Shown here piece after piece: positions 45,111 through 52,531 of a DNA stretch of 64,000 nt. Below the pieces are notes generated by a model. It had not been told where the DNA came from. It searched no databases and saw only the letters and a list, made by a program, of their open reading frames with translations. Positions within the stretch are counted from its first letter, which is position 1; the number at the start of each line of letters is the position of its first letter. Source of the stretch: an uncultured Chitinophagaceae bacterium (GTDB lineage Bacteria; Bacteroidota; Bacteroidia; Chitinophagales; Chitinophagaceae); contig CALCII010000022.1 of NCBI GenBank assembly GCA_937907395.1, positions 36,001 through 100,000 of the forward strand, given 5' to 3'. The translations under genes and the position numbers were made by a program.

Positions 45111-47030
45111 ATGAAATATCATATTGATTTGATCGACTCATTAGAAAAAATCCCCGTTCGCATATTTGAAACAGCCAGCGAGGGAAGTAAGCATATTGCA
45201 GCGCAAATAGCATCGCTGATAAGAGAGAAAGAAGCAGAAGGAAAGAAATGTGTGATTGGATTAGCAACCGGGGCATCCCCTAAGTATCTCTATTCGTTGT
45301 TGGTAAAAATGCATAAGGAAGATGGATTGAGTTTTAAAAACGTAATCACGTTTAACCTGGATCAATATTACCCAATGGATCCCGATGCGCTGCAGAGTTA
45401 TCATTACTTCATGCGTAAGAATCTTTTTGAGCATACAGATATTGATCCTGCCAATTATCATTTGCCCGATGGCAGGGTGCCTAAAGAAAACGTAAGGCAA
45501 CATTGCCTGGAATATGAAAAACAAATTGAACAGGCCGGCGGATTGGATTTGCAGATTCTTGGAATAGGTGTAAACGGTCATATTGGTTTTAATGAACCGG
45601 GCAGCAGCCTCAATAGCAAAACCAGGTTGGTAACATTAGAAAACAGTACACGCATTGCCAATGCTTACGAGTTTGGAAATATGCAGGAAGTACCAAGGTT
45701 TGCCATTACAATGGGTATCCAAACCATTTTAAAGAGCAAGAAAATTATATTGATGGCATGGGGTAATACAAAAGCGCCTGTCATTCAGAAAATGGTGGAA
45801 GGAGAATGTACAGAAGATGTACCCGGTTCGCTCTTACAAAATCACGATGATTGTTCTATTGTCCTTGATGAAGCGGCAGCAAGTGAACTCACCCGTTTTA
45901 AAAGCCCATGGCTAACAGGTGAATGTGAGTGGACTCCTAAGATGGTTCGCCGGGCTGTATCCGGACTTTCATTACTGTTGAATAAGCCAATCTTAAGTCT
46001 TACGAATAAAGACTATAGTGATCATGGTTTAAATGATTTGCTTACAGAAAAAGGTGATGCATTCCATATCAACCTCGAAGTGTTTCACAATTTTCAAAAT
46101 ACAATTACGGGATGGCCCGGTGGAAAACCCACACAGGTGGAAGGAAAGCATCCGGAACGAAGAGATCCAGTAAGCAAACGGGTGATCATTTTTTCTCCGC
46201 ATCCCGATGATGATATCATCAGCATGGGGGGCACCTTTAGCCGTTTGCATGATCAGGGGCATGAAGTGCATGTCGCTTATCAAACCAGTGGAAATATTGC
46301 TGTGGCAGATGAGTTTGTGACCCGGTTTCTTGACTTCTCAGTTGGCTTTGATTCATTATTTAATAAAGAAACAGAAAAAAGTGCTGCTGTTGTAAACGAG
46401 ATGATTGCGTTTCTCCGCAATAAAAAAACAACTGATATCGATACGCTCAATGTACGATCCATTAAAGGATTAATTCGTCAATGCGAAGCAAGAGCCACAT
46501 GCAGGTATGTTGGTTTAAAAGAGGAGCAGATCCATTTTCAGAATCTTCCTTTCTATGAAACAGGAACAATTGAGAAAAAGCCAATTTCCCAGGCCGATAT
46601 AGATCTCACAGTAACGCTGCTCAATACGATAAAACCACACCAGATATTTTGTGCCGGTGATTTTGCAGATCCACATGGTACTCATAAAGTGTGTTTTGAT
46701 GTTGTGATTGAAGCATTGAAACTAATACGGGATAACAAAGAAGAATGGATTCATAACTGCTGGTTGTGGTTGTATAAAGGAGCCTGGCAGGAGTGGGGCA
46801 TTGCCGAAATCGAAATGGCTGTCCCTATGAGTCCGGAGCAGGTGATGAAAAAACGGCATGGAATATTTATTCATCAGTCACAAAAAGATAATGTTCCTTT
46901 TCAGGGAAGTGATAATCGTGAATTCTGGCAAAGAGCCGAAGAGCGTAATGCAGATACTGCAAAATTATATGCCAAATTGGGACTTACTCAGTACGCTGCA
47001 ATGGAAGCATTCGTGAGATATCATTATTAA
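45111..47030 (+). CDS. nagB: glucosamine-6-phosphate deaminase fused to a PIG-L/LmbE deacetylase domain
   Basis: A 639-aa two-domain cytosolic protein. Residues about 1-270 are NagB: IGLATGASPKYLY, FNLDQYYPMD and LGIGVNGHIGFNEPGSS. Residues about 355-620 are a PIG-L-type zinc deacetylase with SPHPDDDIISMGG (HPDD near 364) and DPHGTHKVCFD (HxxH near 523). The fusion is also known from other Bacteroidota. In this locus, which lacks a nagA gene, the PIG-L part may remove the acetyl group from GlcNAc-6-phosphate before NagB converts GlcN6P to fructose-6-phosphate and ammonia. That order is an inference; the NagB assignment is firm. Confidence 0.92.
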   Translation: MKYHIDLIDSLEKIPVRIFETASEGSKHIAAQIASLIREKEAEGKKCVIGLATGASPKYLYSLLVKMHKEDGLSFKNVITFNLDQYYPMDPDALQSYHYFMRKNLFEHTDIDPANYHLPDGRVPKENVRQHCLEYEKQIEQAGGLDLQILGIGVNGHIGFNEPGSSLNSKTRLVTLENSTRIANAYEFGNMQEVPRFAITMGIQTILKSKKIILMAWGNTKAPVIQKMVEGECTEDVPGSLLQNHDDCSIVLDEAAASELTRFKSPWLTGECEWTPKMVRRAVSGLSLLLNKPILSLTNKDYSDHGLNDLLTEKGDAFHINLEVFHNFQNTITGWPGGKPTQVEGKHPERRDPVSKRVIIFSPHPDDDIISMGGTFSRLHDQGHEVHVAYQTSGNIAVADEFVTRFLDFSVGFDSLFNKETEKSAAVVNEMIAFLRNKKTTDIDTLNVRSIKGLIRQCEARATCRYVGLKEEQIHFQNLPFYETGTIEKKPISQADIDLTVTLLNTIKPHQIFCAGDFADPHGTHKVCFDVVIEALKLIRDNKEEWIHNCWLWLYKGAWQEWGIAEIEMAVPMSPEQVMKKRHGIFIHQSQKDNVPFQGSDNREFWQRAEERNADTAKLYAKLGLTQYAAMEAFVRYHY

Positions 47031-47053
47031 TACTTTTTATAAAAACACTTAGC

Positions 47054-47560
47054 ATGAAACAAATCGAGCAACGGAAAAAACAAGTATTTTTTGAAACCAA
47101 TGTATTACTGAGCGAACTGGGCTTCAGAGCCACTTCCATTGATATGACAAGGCCCTGGGGAGGTTTTTTTGTAGTGGATGAAAATCAGGCGGCAGATTTT
47201 GCAAGCCATTTTTTTCCTGATCAGCAGTTGGAAGAAATTTCTGCTGAAAAAAAACTGAGCCCTAAAATTCTATTGGTGGCACCGGGACAAAAGCTCAGCT
47301 GGCAATATCACAACCGCAGAGCAGAAGTGTGGCGTTGTATAAAAGGTGAAGTGTCTGTAATTACCAGTGATACGGATGAGGAAAAAAACAAACAGAAATT
47401 GCAACCAGATGATTTCATTAGCCTCAAGCAGGGTGAAAGGCATCGGCTGATTGGTGAGAGCGATTGGGGTATTGTTGCAGAAATATGGATGCATACAGAT
47501 CGTTCACATCCCAGCGATGAGGAAGATATTATCAGGCTGCAGGATGAATATGGGCGGTAA
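47054..47560 (+). CDS. cupin-type phosphomannose isomerase-like protein
   Basis: A 168-aa single cupin related to the C-terminal, isomerase domain of type II phosphomannose isomerases. Seen are MTRPWGGFFVV, VAPGQKLSWQYHNRRAEVWR (metal-binding His and Glu), GEVSVIT and LKQGERHRLIG. It is the last gene of the operon, 23 bases after the NagB fusion. It probably converts mannose-6-phosphate to fructose-6-phosphate, closing the route for mannose released by the GH92 and GH125 enzymes. A GDP-mannose pyrophosphorylase domain is absent. Confidence 0.82.
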   Translation: MKQIEQRKKQVFFETNVLLSELGFRATSIDMTRPWGGFFVVDENQAADFASHFFPDQQLEEISAEKKLSPKILLVAPGQKLSWQYHNRRAEVWRCIKGEVSVITSDTDEEKNKQKLQPDDFISLKQGERHRLIGESDWGIVAEIWMHTDRSHPSDEEDIIRLQDEYGR

Positions 47561-47580
47561 ATCTTTGCAATAAACTACAT

Positions 47581-47615
47581 GGAGTGGCAATTACTTTTTT
47601 GGTAGTTGCCACTTC
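47581..47615. terminator. stem-loop between convergent isomerase and GNAT genes
   Basis: GTGGCAA pairs with TTGCCAC and the stem extends on both sides with one bulge and one G-U pair; the loop holds six Ts. It overlaps the end of the GNAT gene. A T-run after the stem is missing on both strands, so function as a terminator is only likely. Confidence 0.5.
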
Positions 47616-48106
47616 CATATCAACCCATCTTCGGGATCGTTTATTTCGGCTGTTTTTACAAAGTCGCATTTTTTTAATATATGTACAGATGCGTTTTCCT
47701 CTGCAAGTGTATGAGCTTGTACTAGTTCTACCTCAGGAAAGGAGAATGCATGTTTAATCAGCCCATTAGCAATTTCTATTGCCAAACCTTTGTTTCTGTA
47801 GCCGGGCGTTATTTCATATCCTATTTCTACAATTCCTTCCTCAGTTACTGGACCTTTATATCCGCAACTTCCAATTAACAAACGGTCAGCTTTATGAACA
47901 GGAAAATAAGTCCACCATCCTTTTTCTTTGGGATGTTCTGTTATTCTGTGGAGAGCATATTCTAATGGCCCAATGCCAAATTCAGTCCAGTTACCGGCAA
48001 CCTGGAATCCCAGTTGAGCCGATAGCCGATCATCACCTGCAATAGCACAGGTGAGCAATTCCTCAGTACCGGGTAGTAAAATCAGTGAAGGTGTTTCAAT
48101 TATCAT
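47591..48106 (-). CDS. GNAT-family acetyltransferase, RimJ/RimL type
   Basis: A 171-aa protein from the ATG at 48106 (MIIETPSLILLPGTEELL). The GNAT fold shows LLIGSCGYKGPVTEEGIVEI (beta4), EIGYEITPGYRNKGLAIEIANGL with the acetyl-CoA-binding R-N-K-G-L-A loop, and AHTLAEENASVHILKKCDFVK. This group acetylates protein N-termini or small amines; the target is unknown. It lies alone, converging with the isomerase gene. A TACTTTG element (minus strand, 48114-48120) just before the start may be its promoter. Confidence 0.88.
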   Translation of the reverse strand: MIIETPSLILLPGTEELLTCAIAGDDRLSAQLGFQVAGNWTEFGIGPLEYALHRITEHPKEKGWWTYFPVHKADRLLIGSCGYKGPVTEEGIVEIGYEITPGYRNKGLAIEIANGLIKHAFSFPEVELVQAHTLAEENASVHILKKCDFVKTAEINDPEDGLIWKWQLPKK

Positions 48107-48144
48107 AATAAGAAACAAAGTACGATGATTTCAGGCTGCAACTA

Positions 48145-48171
48145 AAAAGCCCGGTACAATTCCGGGCTTTT
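48145..48171 (-). terminator. intrinsic terminator of the cytochrome c gene
   Basis: GCCCGG and CCGGGC arms with flanking A4/T4 pairs and a 7-base loop, 21 bases past the cytochrome stop. A T-run follows on the minus strand. Confidence 0.88.
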
Positions 48172-48192
48172 GAATGTTGATGTTTCACTTTA

Positions 48193-49173
48193 TTATTTTG
48201 CCGGAGTAAATTTCTCCACCTGGTTTTTAATGGGAGTTACTGTTCGCAGGTAAGCATAGATCGCCTTCAGGTCTTCCACTTTCATATGGCCATACATGTA
48301 CCATGGCATGATGCTGTTAAAGCTGCCGGGTTTTAATGGGGTATTCACAGTAGCAGAATCTGACCGCTGACGGAATATTTCCAGAAACTTCTCTTCTGTC
48401 CAGTTGCCAATACCGGTTTCTTTATCGGGCGAAATATTTCCGCTGCGTAATACACTGCCATCAGGAAAATTAAACACACGTCCGCCACCGAATTCAGTTC
48501 CGGCAACAAGCTTGCCTTTTTCAAATTGAGTGTGGCATTCTATACAGGCCGCTGCATTTACCATATATCTTCCGTAATTCACAACATCGGTTTCGGCAGG
48601 CCGTTTGGTAAGATTTGCCTTTTGCGGAATGGTGTTAATGATAAAATTCATCGGGAAATCTGGTTTCGAATCCGGCACTTTATTTTTAATTGGCTTCAAT
48701 GTGCGTATGTAAGCGATGATGCTTAAAATATCTTCCTCATCCATTTGGCCGTAATTATGATAGGGCATCACCGGGAAAATGGCCTTGCCTTCTTTGGTTA
48801 CACCTGTGGTAATTAACCGGAATAGTTCGCCATCGGTATAACGGCTGATCCCTTCCGGAGTAATATTCCGGGCATAAAACACCCCGGGGAACCCCACTTT
48901 CTGGTCAAACACATCGCCTCCCATGCCAAAAGTACCCTCTAAAGGCGGACCCGAAAACCGGCTCCAGTCACGCTTGGAATGGCAATCGATACAAACGGTT
49001 ACATGATTGGCCAGGTATTCGCCCCGGGCTACCCGGTCGGGCGTGGCTTCCGCTTTTAAAACGGGGGCAGCGCCTACATTCGGCAAAAAGAATTTCAGGT
49101 AGGCAAGTCCACCTGCCACAATCAGCAGGACAATCAGGAGGATCCCACCGATTAGTTTTTTAATCAGTTTCAT
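48193..49173 (-). CDS. membrane-anchored diheme cytochrome c
   Basis: A 326-aa protein with an N-terminal membrane anchor (about 7-28, GGILLIVLLIVAGGLAYL). Two cytochrome c domains follow, with heme motifs CIDCH (about residue 61) and CIECH (about residue 211). Each is followed by a Met-bearing region (MPYHNYGQM, MPWYMYGHM) likely to give the axial ligand. It resembles diheme subunits that carry electrons from periplasmic dehydrogenases to terminal oxidases. No dehydrogenase gene is adjacent, so its donor is unknown. It is divergent from atpG. Confidence 0.9.
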   Translation of the reverse strand: MKLIKKLIGGILLIVLLIVAGGLAYLKFFLPNVGAAPVLKAEATPDRVARGEYLANHVTVCIDCHSKRDWSRFSGPPLEGTFGMGGDVFDQKVGFPGVFYARNITPEGISRYTDGELFRLITTGVTKEGKAIFPVMPYHNYGQMDEEDILSIIAYIRTLKPIKNKVPDSKPDFPMNFIINTIPQKANLTKRPAETDVVNYGRYMVNAAACIECHTQFEKGKLVAGTEFGGGRVFNFPDGSVLRSGNISPDKETGIGNWTEEKFLEIFRQRSDSATVNTPLKPGSFNSIMPWYMYGHMKVEDLKAIYAYLRTVTPIKNQVEKFTPAK

Positions 49174-49333
49174 GATGGTAATAAAGGTTTATTAATAAAG
49201 GCACTGGTAAAGTATAGGTTAATTTCCTCTTTTGCAAGCCAGGGAAGCCACTGTTGAAAAGAATTCGGAACCGGCCCGGCCATTCGGGGATAAAATATGG
49301 GGGAAATTGCCGCAAACCTCCCTGTATTTTCCG

Positions 49334-49362
49334 TTTGTCAATACCCTTTTTCCTTACCTTTG
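49334..49362 (+). promoter_or_regulatory. Bacteroidota-type promoter of atpG
   Basis: TTTG (49334-49337), a 17-base spacer and TACCTTTG (49355-49362) match the primary sigma consensus. Transcription should begin near 49366, leaving a leader of about 85 bases that contains a CAACGTTCAACCTTTCAACG stretch. Confidence 0.7.
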
Positions 49363-49410
49363 CCGCCTGAAAAAAGGTTGTAGTCTGCCGGCCACAAGGT
49401 CTTCAGAACC

Positions 49411-49440
49411 TCAACCCAACGTTCAACCTTTCAACGTCAA
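49411..49440 (+). repeat. AACCTTTCAAC-type dispersed motif before atpG
   Basis: The stretch runs CTCAACCCAACGTTCAACC and on to TTTCAACGTCAAAC. Similar units occur before scpB and on both sides of the four-helix-bundle gene. Confidence 0.45.
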
Positions 49441-49451
49441 ACGAAAGAAAC

Positions 49452-50342
49452 ATGCCAGGTCAATTAAAAGAAGTACGTAACAGGATTAAATCAGTACAAA
49501 GTACACAGCAAATCACCAAGGCGATGAAAATGGTGAGTGCAGCGAAATTGAGAAAAGCGCAGGATTCCATTATCCAGATGCGCCCCTATGCTCAGAAACT
49601 GCAGGAAACGCTTAGCAATATCGTGAGCAACAGCGATGGAGATGTAAGTGTATTAAAACTGGCTGCCGAAAGAAAAGTGAACCGTGTATTGTTTATTGTA
49701 ATCACCAGCGATCGTGGTCTCTGCGGAGCTTATAATGCAAACATTGTAAAACTGGCAAAAGCAACCATCCAGGAGCAATATGCCGAACAGGCACAGAAAG
49801 GAAATGTGGAAGTATGGGGGCTGGGTAAAAAAGGATACGAAGCATTTGTACGTGCCGGTGTGAAAGCCAGCGATACATTTAAAGATATTTTCCATCACCT
49901 GAGTTTCGAAAACGTTCAGGAAGCTGCAGCAGCTGCCATGGATGCTTTCGTGAAAGGTGAATTTGATGTGGTGGAGTTGGTGTACAGTGAATTTAAGAAT
50001 GCAGCAACACAACGTTTTAAAGTGGAACGTTTCCTTCCCATTCCTAAAGTAGAAGTGAAGGCAGGTGCATCTAAAAAGAAATCCGACTTCATTTTTGAAC
50101 CCGGTAAAGAAGAACTCATTACCGTGCTGATGCCCAAAATCCTCAATACACAATTATTCAAAGCGATCCTCGATGCCAATGCCAGTGAGCATGGAGCCAG
50201 GATGACAGCTATGGACAAAGCCAGCGATAACGCTAATGAACTGCTGCGTTCGCTGCGTATCACTTATAACCGTGCACGCCAGGCTGCCATCACAACCGAG
50301 CTTACAGAAATCGTAAGTGGTGCTGCAGCATTAAACGGCTAA
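49452..50342 (+). CDS. atpG: ATP synthase F1 subunit gamma
   Basis: The 296-aa rotor shaft of F1 ATPase. It has the N-terminal LKEVRNRIKSVQSTQQITKA, the central ITSDRGLCGAYNANI and the conserved C-terminal helix RSLRITYNRARQAAITTELT-EIVSGAAAL. It links proton flow through Fo to ATP synthesis at the inner membrane. No other atp gene is within this window on either side, so atpG is separated from the rest of the atp cluster. It has its own primary-sigma promoter. scpB starts 77 bases downstream. Confidence 0.97.
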   Translation: MPGQLKEVRNRIKSVQSTQQITKAMKMVSAAKLRKAQDSIIQMRPYAQKLQETLSNIVSNSDGDVSVLKLAAERKVNRVLFIVITSDRGLCGAYNANIVKLAKATIQEQYAEQAQKGNVEVWGLGKKGYEAFVRAGVKASDTFKDIFHHLSFENVQEAAAAAMDAFVKGEFDVVELVYSEFKNAATQRFKVERFLPIPKVEVKAGASKKKSDFIFEPGKEELITVLMPKILNTQLFKAILDANASEHGARMTAMDKASDNANELLRSLRITYNRARQAAITTELTEIVSGAAALNG

Positions 50343-50357
50343 TATGGTCAATGGTGA

Positions 50358-50416
50358 ATGGCTGAAAGGTTGCTGCAGGTAGCCTTTACGTTGAACCTTT
50401 CAACCTTAAACTTTTC
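50358..50416 (+). repeat. AACCTTTCAACCTT-type dispersed motif before scpB
   Basis: GAAAGGTTGCTGCAGGT, then TTGAACCTTTCAACCTTAAA. GAAAGGTT and AACCTTTC are inverted copies. The first part resembles the AAAGGTTCTGCAGGTTC unit (minus strand) near 8345-8361. Confidence 0.45.
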
Positions 50417-50419
50417 AAA

Positions 50420-51235
50420 ATGGAATTAAGTATCATCATCCCTCATATTGAAGCACTGATTTTTGCGGCAGATCGTCCTATCTCCACATTGGAGTTGTGC
50501 GATATGGTAAACAATGCACTGGGCTTTATTGAAGACCGTGCCACTTTAGACCAGGCAGAAGCTGCCATTGAAGCCATTCGTGAAAAGTATGCCTCCGAGT
50601 TTTATCCCTTTGAAGTAAGAGAAACTGGCGGCGGTTGGCAATTCCTCACCAAACGTGATTATTACAAAACAGTTGCACAAATCAATGGTGATAAATTCCT
50701 GAAACGCCTTAGTACGGCTGCTTTGGAAACATTGGCCATTATTGCTTATAAACAACCGATTACAAAAGGCGAAATTGAAAGCATCCGTGGGGTGAGTTGC
50801 GATTATACAGTTCAGAAATTACTTGAGAAAGAACTGATCGTAATCTCGGGAAGAAATGAAAAACTTCCCGGTCATCCGCTGGTGTATAATACGTCTCGTA
50901 CGTTCATGGATTATTTCGGAATCAATTCACCCGAAGATCTTCCTCGTATCAAAGAAATTATTGGTGCCGAACTGGTGGAGCCAACCAATGTAATGGGTGA
51001 AATGGAAATGAACGAAGAAGAAGTTTTTGAAGGTTCCTCTGAAATACTGGCTGTAGCTGAAGACGGATCTTTGGTTGAGCAACCAGTATCAGAAGCTGCA
51101 GAGGAAACAGAAGGCGAAACAACAGAAGAAAGTCCGGCTGAAGAATCCACAGATGAACCAACAGAATCAACGGGCTCATCTGAAGAACAAGAGCCCGGCG
51201 AAACCGAAGACGAAGCAAACAATCCTGAATCATAA
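50420..51235 (+). CDS. scpB: chromosome condensation protein ScpB
   Basis: A 271-aa partner of SMC and ScpA in chromosome folding and segregation. Two winged-helix domains (about 5-85 and 90-165) carry ALIFAADRPIS, ALETLAIIAYKQPITKGEIE, IRGVSCDYTVQKLLE and GRNEKLPGHPLVY. The tail after about residue 195 is unstructured and very acidic (runs of Glu, Thr, Ser), as often in Bacteroidota. scpA is not adjacent. lysA starts 28 bases after the stop, so the two are likely co-transcribed. Confidence 0.95.
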   Translation: MELSIIIPHIEALIFAADRPISTLELCDMVNNALGFIEDRATLDQAEAAIEAIREKYASEFYPFEVRETGGGWQFLTKRDYYKTVAQINGDKFLKRLSTAALETLAIIAYKQPITKGEIESIRGVSCDYTVQKLLEKELIVISGRNEKLPGHPLVYNTSRTFMDYFGINSPEDLPRIKEIIGAELVEPTNVMGEMEMNEEEVFEGSSEILAVAEDGSLVEQPVSEAAEETEGETTEESPAEESTDEPTESTGSSEEQEPGETEDEANNPES

Positions 51236-51263
51236 GAACGACCTCGGCCCTTATTACACGCTG

Positions 51264-52469
51264 ATGGAACAATCATTATCAAACGACCTCTTACTGAATG
51301 TTGCCCAACAATTCGGCACACCGGTTTACGTATACCACGCAGAGAAAATCAAATCACAATTTGAAAAATTATCTTCGGCACTATCGGTGCTGGATACACG
51401 CATTTTCTATGCGGTGAAAGCGTTAACAAATGTAAACGTCATCCGTTATGTAAACAGCATTGGTTGCAATATTGATTGCAGCAGCGTGAATGAAGTAAAA
51501 CTGGCATTACATGCAGGTGTGGAACCCGGAAACATTCTCTACACATCCAATGGTATTTCATTTGAAGAAATTGTAGAAGCGGCCGATGCAGGTGTTCATA
51601 TCAACATTGATAGTTTATCCAACCTGGAAAAGTTTGGAAAAAAATACGGTCACTCTTATCCTGTGGGAATTCGTATCCGCCCCAATATTATGGCAGGCGG
51701 CAATTTGAAAATTTCAACCGGCCATGATAAAAGTAAGTTTGGTATTCCGGTGGAACAACTGGAAGAACTCTTACAGATTATTAAAGACAATAACATCCAT
51801 ATCCGAACACTTCATTTACACACGGGTAGCGAAATCAAAGATGCCGATGTGTTTGTGAAAGGAATTGAAGTGTTGTTTGATCTCATGCATCATTTCCCGG
51901 AACTGGAAGTACTTGATCTGGGTGGCGGATTCAAAGTGCCTTACAAGGCTTCCGAAAAAGAAACCGATGTGGTGGAATTGGGACAGAAACTGAAACAGGC
52001 ATTTGATGAACATCCCACTGCCGATCACCGCAAATTACAAGTGTGGTTTGAACCCGGTAAGTTCCTGGTGGCCCAATGTGGTTACTTACTTACAAAGGTG
52101 AATGTGATGAAGCAGAACGGTGATGTGGAAATTGCAGGCATCGATACCGGTTTGAATCACCTCATCCGCCCCATGATGTATGATGCGTACCATTACATTA
52201 CCAATTTGTCCAATCCCAACGGACAGGAAAAGAAATACATGGTAACAGGCTATATCTGTGAAACAGACACGTTTGCAGATGACCGTATGTTGCCTGAGAT
52301 TAAAGAAGGAGATATTCTTGCCATTCACAATGCCGGTGCCTATGGTTTTGAAATGAGCAGCAATTATAATTCCCGCTATAAGCCAGCCGAAGTGCTTGTG
52401 AAGGACGGTGTGCCTCAACTCATCCGCCGCAGAGATACCTTCGAAGATTTACTCCGCACTCAAATCTGA
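51264..52469 (+). CDS. lysA: diaminopimelate decarboxylase
   Basis: A 401-aa PLP enzyme of the alanine racemase fold that makes lysine from meso-diaminopimelate. Seen are FGTPVYVYHAEKI, the PLP lysine in IFYAVKALTN, GHDKSKFGIP, LHLHTGSEI, LDLGGGFKVP, WFEPGKFLV and the active-site CETDTFADD. I start it at the ATG at 51264. The frame stays open upstream to 51075, but that stretch overlaps the acidic tail of scpB and gives a Lys/Gln-rich, family-unlike peptide. Confidence 0.96.
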   Translation: MEQSLSNDLLLNVAQQFGTPVYVYHAEKIKSQFEKLSSALSVLDTRIFYAVKALTNVNVIRYVNSIGCNIDCSSVNEVKLALHAGVEPGNILYTSNGISFEEIVEAADAGVHINIDSLSNLEKFGKKYGHSYPVGIRIRPNIMAGGNLKISTGHDKSKFGIPVEQLEELLQIIKDNNIHIRTLHLHTGSEIKDADVFVKGIEVLFDLMHHFPELEVLDLGGGFKVPYKASEKETDVVELGQKLKQAFDEHPTADHRKLQVWFEPGKFLVAQCGYLLTKVNVMKQNGDVEIAGIDTGLNHLIRPMMYDAYHYITNLSNPNGQEKKYMVTGYICETDTFADDRMLPEIKEGDILAIHNAGAYGFEMSSNYNSRYKPAEVLVKDGVPQLIRRRDTFEDLLRTQI

Positions 52470-52487
52470 TACAACGAACGGATTTTG

Positions 52488-52517
52488 TTTGACGTCATAT
52501 GCTTTTTATCTAACTTG
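52488..52517 (+). promoter_or_regulatory. candidate promoter of the C1 peptidase gene
   Basis: TTTG (52488-52491), 19 bases and TAACTTG (52511-52517), which is close to TAnnTTTG but one T short. Confidence 0.45.
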
Positions 52518-52531
52518 AAAGAAAAAAAGCG

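Noticed and set aside
51075..51263. N-terminal extension of lysA that overlaps scpB
   Set aside because: The extra 63 residues are Lys/Gln-rich, come from the other frame of the scpB acidic tail and do not fit the family; the ATG at 51264 does.
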